Origin: Sipunculus nudus
Lineage: Eukaryota > Annelida > Sipuncula > Golfingiida > Sipunculidae
Direction: 5' to 3'
Length of the DNA stretch: 64,000 nucleotides
NCBI GenBank assembly: GCA_026874595.1
Contig: CM049320.1
Location: 32,396,214 to 32,460,213 of the forward strand
The position numbers and the translations under genes were made by a program. Of this stretch, positions 60,331-64,000 are shown one piece after another (positions within the stretch are counted from its first letter, which is position 1; every line of letters begins with the position of its first letter). Below the pieces are notes generated by a model. The model made no database searches. It was not told the origin of the DNA and saw only the letters and a list, made by a program, of their open reading frames with translations.

Positions 60331-63300
60331 GGTTTGATGGATCCGAACAAGAAGGTTTAAGGAGAAGAATAGAACACTAAGACATTAAAGATCGTTGGAC
60401 AAGCGGTCCCCGGAACTTTTTTGTCGTATCCTTTTGTTCTGACACCTCATTAATCCCGCTGGTCGAATTGCACGGTCTTCCGTCGATCTGACATACTGGC
60501 TGTGATTTTAAGAATTATTAGAACCAATAGAACTTAATATTAAGATTCTGCGCACTGAATAATTAAAAAGAAATCATGCACATAACAGCGTGTTCGAATC
60601 ATAATAGCCTATACCGGTCGCCATTCTGTGAAATATAGAAACCCGAGTAGTCAATGGGAACGGAGTAAAAAAGACGCCATGTGTAAGTAATTTTTTCATT
60701 ACTTCAACTATTCTAGTATGGCCAATATAACAACTATCCGGAAACATTCTTTCAAATTACTATTTTATGTCAATGGGTGTGACTACTGTTTGAAAGAAAC
60801 AAGTACAAGCGTGAAATGGCTCTCTTAATGACAGGTGAGTGAAAACATAGGGGCGTGTCCATTGCGGCCTGTAATATCGTTCGCCGATCAGACATCAGAA
60901 TCATATTGTTAGTGATAAATAAACGCTGACATTTTCTCAACTTTCATAAAAATAATTGTCACTATAGTTTATACAGGGCATATACGTTTGATCTTAGCAC
61001 CTATTGACAGTACGTGTGCAACGGCTAGGACATTTATTGTGCATTATATTTAAACAGTATTTATATCCTTCAGTACTTATGAACACATTTGATGCTGGAT
61101 TTATTTTTACTTCTAGGGGTGTTAATATAATAATTCAAGGAAACATAAATTATAAAATACATAAAATATCAATAATATTGTATTGTCTCTAGCAATTCTT
61201 TATCCAATTGTATTTTATCCTAAACAGATGATACTGATAATGTTATATTCAAATATCCGAGATCTTTATTTTTTAGTTATGTCGTTAGCCTTTGAGCGAA
61301 CAGAAACGTAAAGTTCAAAATATGTGAGATATTCATCTATTCGCATAAAATTTATTTTTTTTAATTTCCGTTATTTCCCCGTACAAAAGAATAAGTGCGC
61401 TCAATAATGGTTTTGTACAAATAAACCTTGATCCGCCTGACACGTGCATTTCCATAGATCTTCGCTAGCTATTTCGACAACAAGACTGGAGGCGCTACCT
61501 ACCGTCACATCAGAGAGATTCCAAGCCTCACTTTATCAATGTTTGTACACGAGTGAAGAGTAAATGAAGAACTAAAGAGAGGACATGTATCACAAATGAA
61601 TGTTTAACAAAAGAAACTCTCCTCCAATGACCGAAATAAAACCAAATATCCCATGGAAAAGAAAACTCTCCCCTGATTAAGTTCTATATCCAGTAAATTA
61701 CGTTTTTTATTCATGCGTAATTTTCATTCATACTTCACTGTGATTTTTTTACAGTAAGAGACTTATTGTTACTTTAAATGCTAATATGGGCAATAGATTC
61801 CTTATATTTTAGTATGTGAATGGTAAATTATTTCTGAACTGATATTATAATTATTAAATATTATTATTTAAAGCCATTGTTCATTTCATAGAGCATGTCT
61901 TATATATCCATTTTTATGTCTAAGGCATATGACACCTTAAAATAATATATTTTGCCAACATATTTTATGTAATTCTACAATCTATATAATTAACACGCAG
62001 TTGGGTTTTTTTCTAGACAATGGTTTACCTGCTTCCGCTCTGATATGACTCCAGTAATTCTACCAAATATCAATAACGAGAGCCCGGCCACAAAGTCCCG
62101 TCCATAAACATGTTTGTTTTGTGTTCATGTGCTAAATGAAAGCTCCACATGGTAAATAAAAATGTCAGCAGTGGCTGTGTGCCACATCATAGAAAAGGAG
62201 CAGCGTCCGTGTACTATGTCACAGGCTGGGCCGCAGTATTCTTTGACTTCTGACCCAAGGTCCCGAGTGACTCCCGACCTAGATGCAAAATTTTGTTTGG
62301 TCATATCACATGATAGAGCATATATTACCCGCAACAACAAAGTCTAACACTATATGAAGAATATGTCAACAGGATAAGAGAGGGGGTTTATATTATGTCG
62401 ATGTACTCAATCGTTCAGAACGGCATAATGATGTCAATTCTATACATTGTCGGACCTTTCGGTATTCTTGTAAAACCATGCGACAGGTGCGCGGACTCGC
62501 TTAACATCTAGGCCGATGGGGCGGCATGAGTGATAATCGACCGGTGGCTCAAAAGACGGCCAGCTTTTAATAACATTGAAACAGGTTTCAATATTCCAGT
62601 GTTACAATAATGAATATACATTTACAATTATCATTACCGATATAAAATATATTAAAATCAATTTTTGGTAGGCCTGCAGGCAACCCTCGGGTTCTGATGA
62701 AATAATCGCATGTCGATTGGACAATTTACATTTATTAGTAACCTGATTCCTCAGAAATCGGTTACTTTGATAATTGCAGTGGAAAACATGTGACAGGTTC
62801 CATGTTGTTATTTAAGTTTTGATAAAACGTCCTTTAATGAGGCGAAAAAATGAACAACAGGCCTACCGATTTGTATAGTCAATTCTGGTGAGTGACCGGC
62901 GTGACCCGAATCAAGTAATAACTGACAAATGTGATTGTTCGACGCTTTGGTAATTTGTGTCACAATTTTTAGGTTAAATTTTCAGGTTTACTTAAGTTTT
63001 AAATGTCTTCTATAAGAAAACAATTAAAACTATTTCCGGGGACATTGCCAACTAGATAAAAATACAAAGGAAAGTTTGTTTTGTTCAGTATTTATAAAAA
63101 AACTTTCAAATTGGTTGCAAGTGCTGGGTTTCATGATTCATTAGTGCATGTCTTGCGGGATTACACAATCGGTTTAGGCGAAGTCTAGATGCTGTTATAA
63201 ACTGAGGAGCAGTTAAAAAAAGGAAGGGTTACGACAATTTAAGAAATTGCACTGCATACCATTAAAGTCTTGGACGAGAAATGCTAGATACACACTATGA

Positions 63301-63600
63301 CGTGCTGTGACATCTTGAATAAGTGAATTTTATGAACTTTTTTATATTTAGTTAAATATCAGAATCTTTTCTTGATACTTGAATGTATTAGTGTAAAATG
63401 CTCTTTATGACATTTGCACCTGATTATATTTAATTGCATTTCCATTTGAATGATTTAAAGATTTGCATTTAAAATGCACTCAGTTGAATATGAAACCAAT
63501 CTTGTTCAGGATATATGGTTAAAACTTAAGAAAATTGAATAAGATAAACTTTTCAAAATAAAATTTTGCAATTGTTTTAATCTAGTTTATTGTAATAAAT
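60330..63600. other. Non-coding stretch
   Basis: Moderate to high AT, no recognisable gene. The mirrored frames at 62125-62347 on both strands have no domain. Confidence 0.45.
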
Positions 63601-63629
63601 TAAATAAAAAGTAATTTTACTTATACTGC

Positions 63630-63890
63630 AGTACATTATCCGTGTATTGTACTCGAACTTTAGTACATTTAAACTTCCTGTATTGGACTTGTCAAATTCT
63701 GAAGTACTTGTATTTTAGTACAGTACCTCTGTACATGTATTTGGACTTTAGTATACTTAAAATTCTTCAGCTCGGAACTCTCAAATTTTGTACTTAAGTA
63801 CAGACCCTCTGTATTTGTATTTGGACTTAAGTACTTAAGTACTTTAAATTCCTGTATTTCGACTTGTACTAAATTACAGACCATTGTACT
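63630..63890. repeat. AGTAC-rich subterminal-type repeat block
   Basis: Repeated TTTAGTAC, AAGTACTT, TGTACTTG and TTGGACTT(T/A)AGTA motifs, about 50 bp apart in an irregular array. It resembles the AGTACTCGTACT-rich ends of the hAT-like element at 24.1-26.0 kb. Termini and target duplication were not found before the window ends. Confidence 0.55.
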
Positions 63891-64000
63891 TGACCAGAGC
63901 TTGAATATGTGCGATATAAATCTTAAACCACAGGCATATGGCACCCAGTATACAAAACCGTGTCTCCTTACTTGTGAAAAATTAATAGACATTTTAAGGG

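Overview
The window looks like ordinary nuclear DNA from an animal, most likely a bivalve or other mollusc. It is AT-rich and gene-poor, with split genes, microsatellites and many decayed retrotransposons and DNA transposons. It carries a 145-bp tandem array next to degenerate ACGG-type repeats, the layout described for bivalve 'pearl' elements. There is no operon structure, CRISPR array or prokaryotic signal. The bivalve assignment is inference from repeat style and not proven by any single gene.

The only convincing host gene is a class I SAM-dependent methyltransferase resembling the juvenile hormone acid O-methyltransferase (JHAMT)-like family. It occurs three times on the minus strand inside a segmental duplication of roughly 5 kb. 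Copy C (47487-50184) splices into a 4-exon, 283-residue open frame. Copy B (7650-10160) has the same exon lengths and phases but lacks 4 nt near its start codon. Copy A (3394-4358) is a dead relic with in-frame stops, a frameshift and no first exon. A and B lie head to tail at the left end and C lies about 40 kb to the right. Introns and flanks are duplicated too.

Mobile-element remains fill most of the rest. A decayed L1/Tx1-type LINE (about 10.7-16.4 kb) shows ORF1 coiled coil, endonuclease and reverse-transcriptase remnants. A non-autonomous hAT-like element (24078-25982) has an 8-bp target-site duplication. At least four Ty3/gypsy fragments are present: an integrase scrap at 2.6 kb, a gag-to-integrase deletion derivative at 30.2-31.5 kb, the C-terminal part of integrase at 44.1-45.0 kb, and gag, zinc knuckle and protease at 51.2-52.4 kb. 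A short MITE-like element lies at 27.9 kb. A LINE 3' end with a (GTTCT)n tail lies at about 23.2 kb.

Tandem and dispersed repeats include the 145-bp array (36.9-37.6 kb), a minisatellite (32.5-33.0 kb), an approximately 320-bp array (54.6-56.8 kb), a hairpin-forming repeat built on CTATCGGGGGACC (31.56-32.2 and 43.2-44.04 kb), a duplicated 200-bp block (42.4 and 42.9 kb), and a roughly 150-200 bp dispersed repeat with at least five copies. Between these lie long AT-rich stretches in which I recognise nothing.
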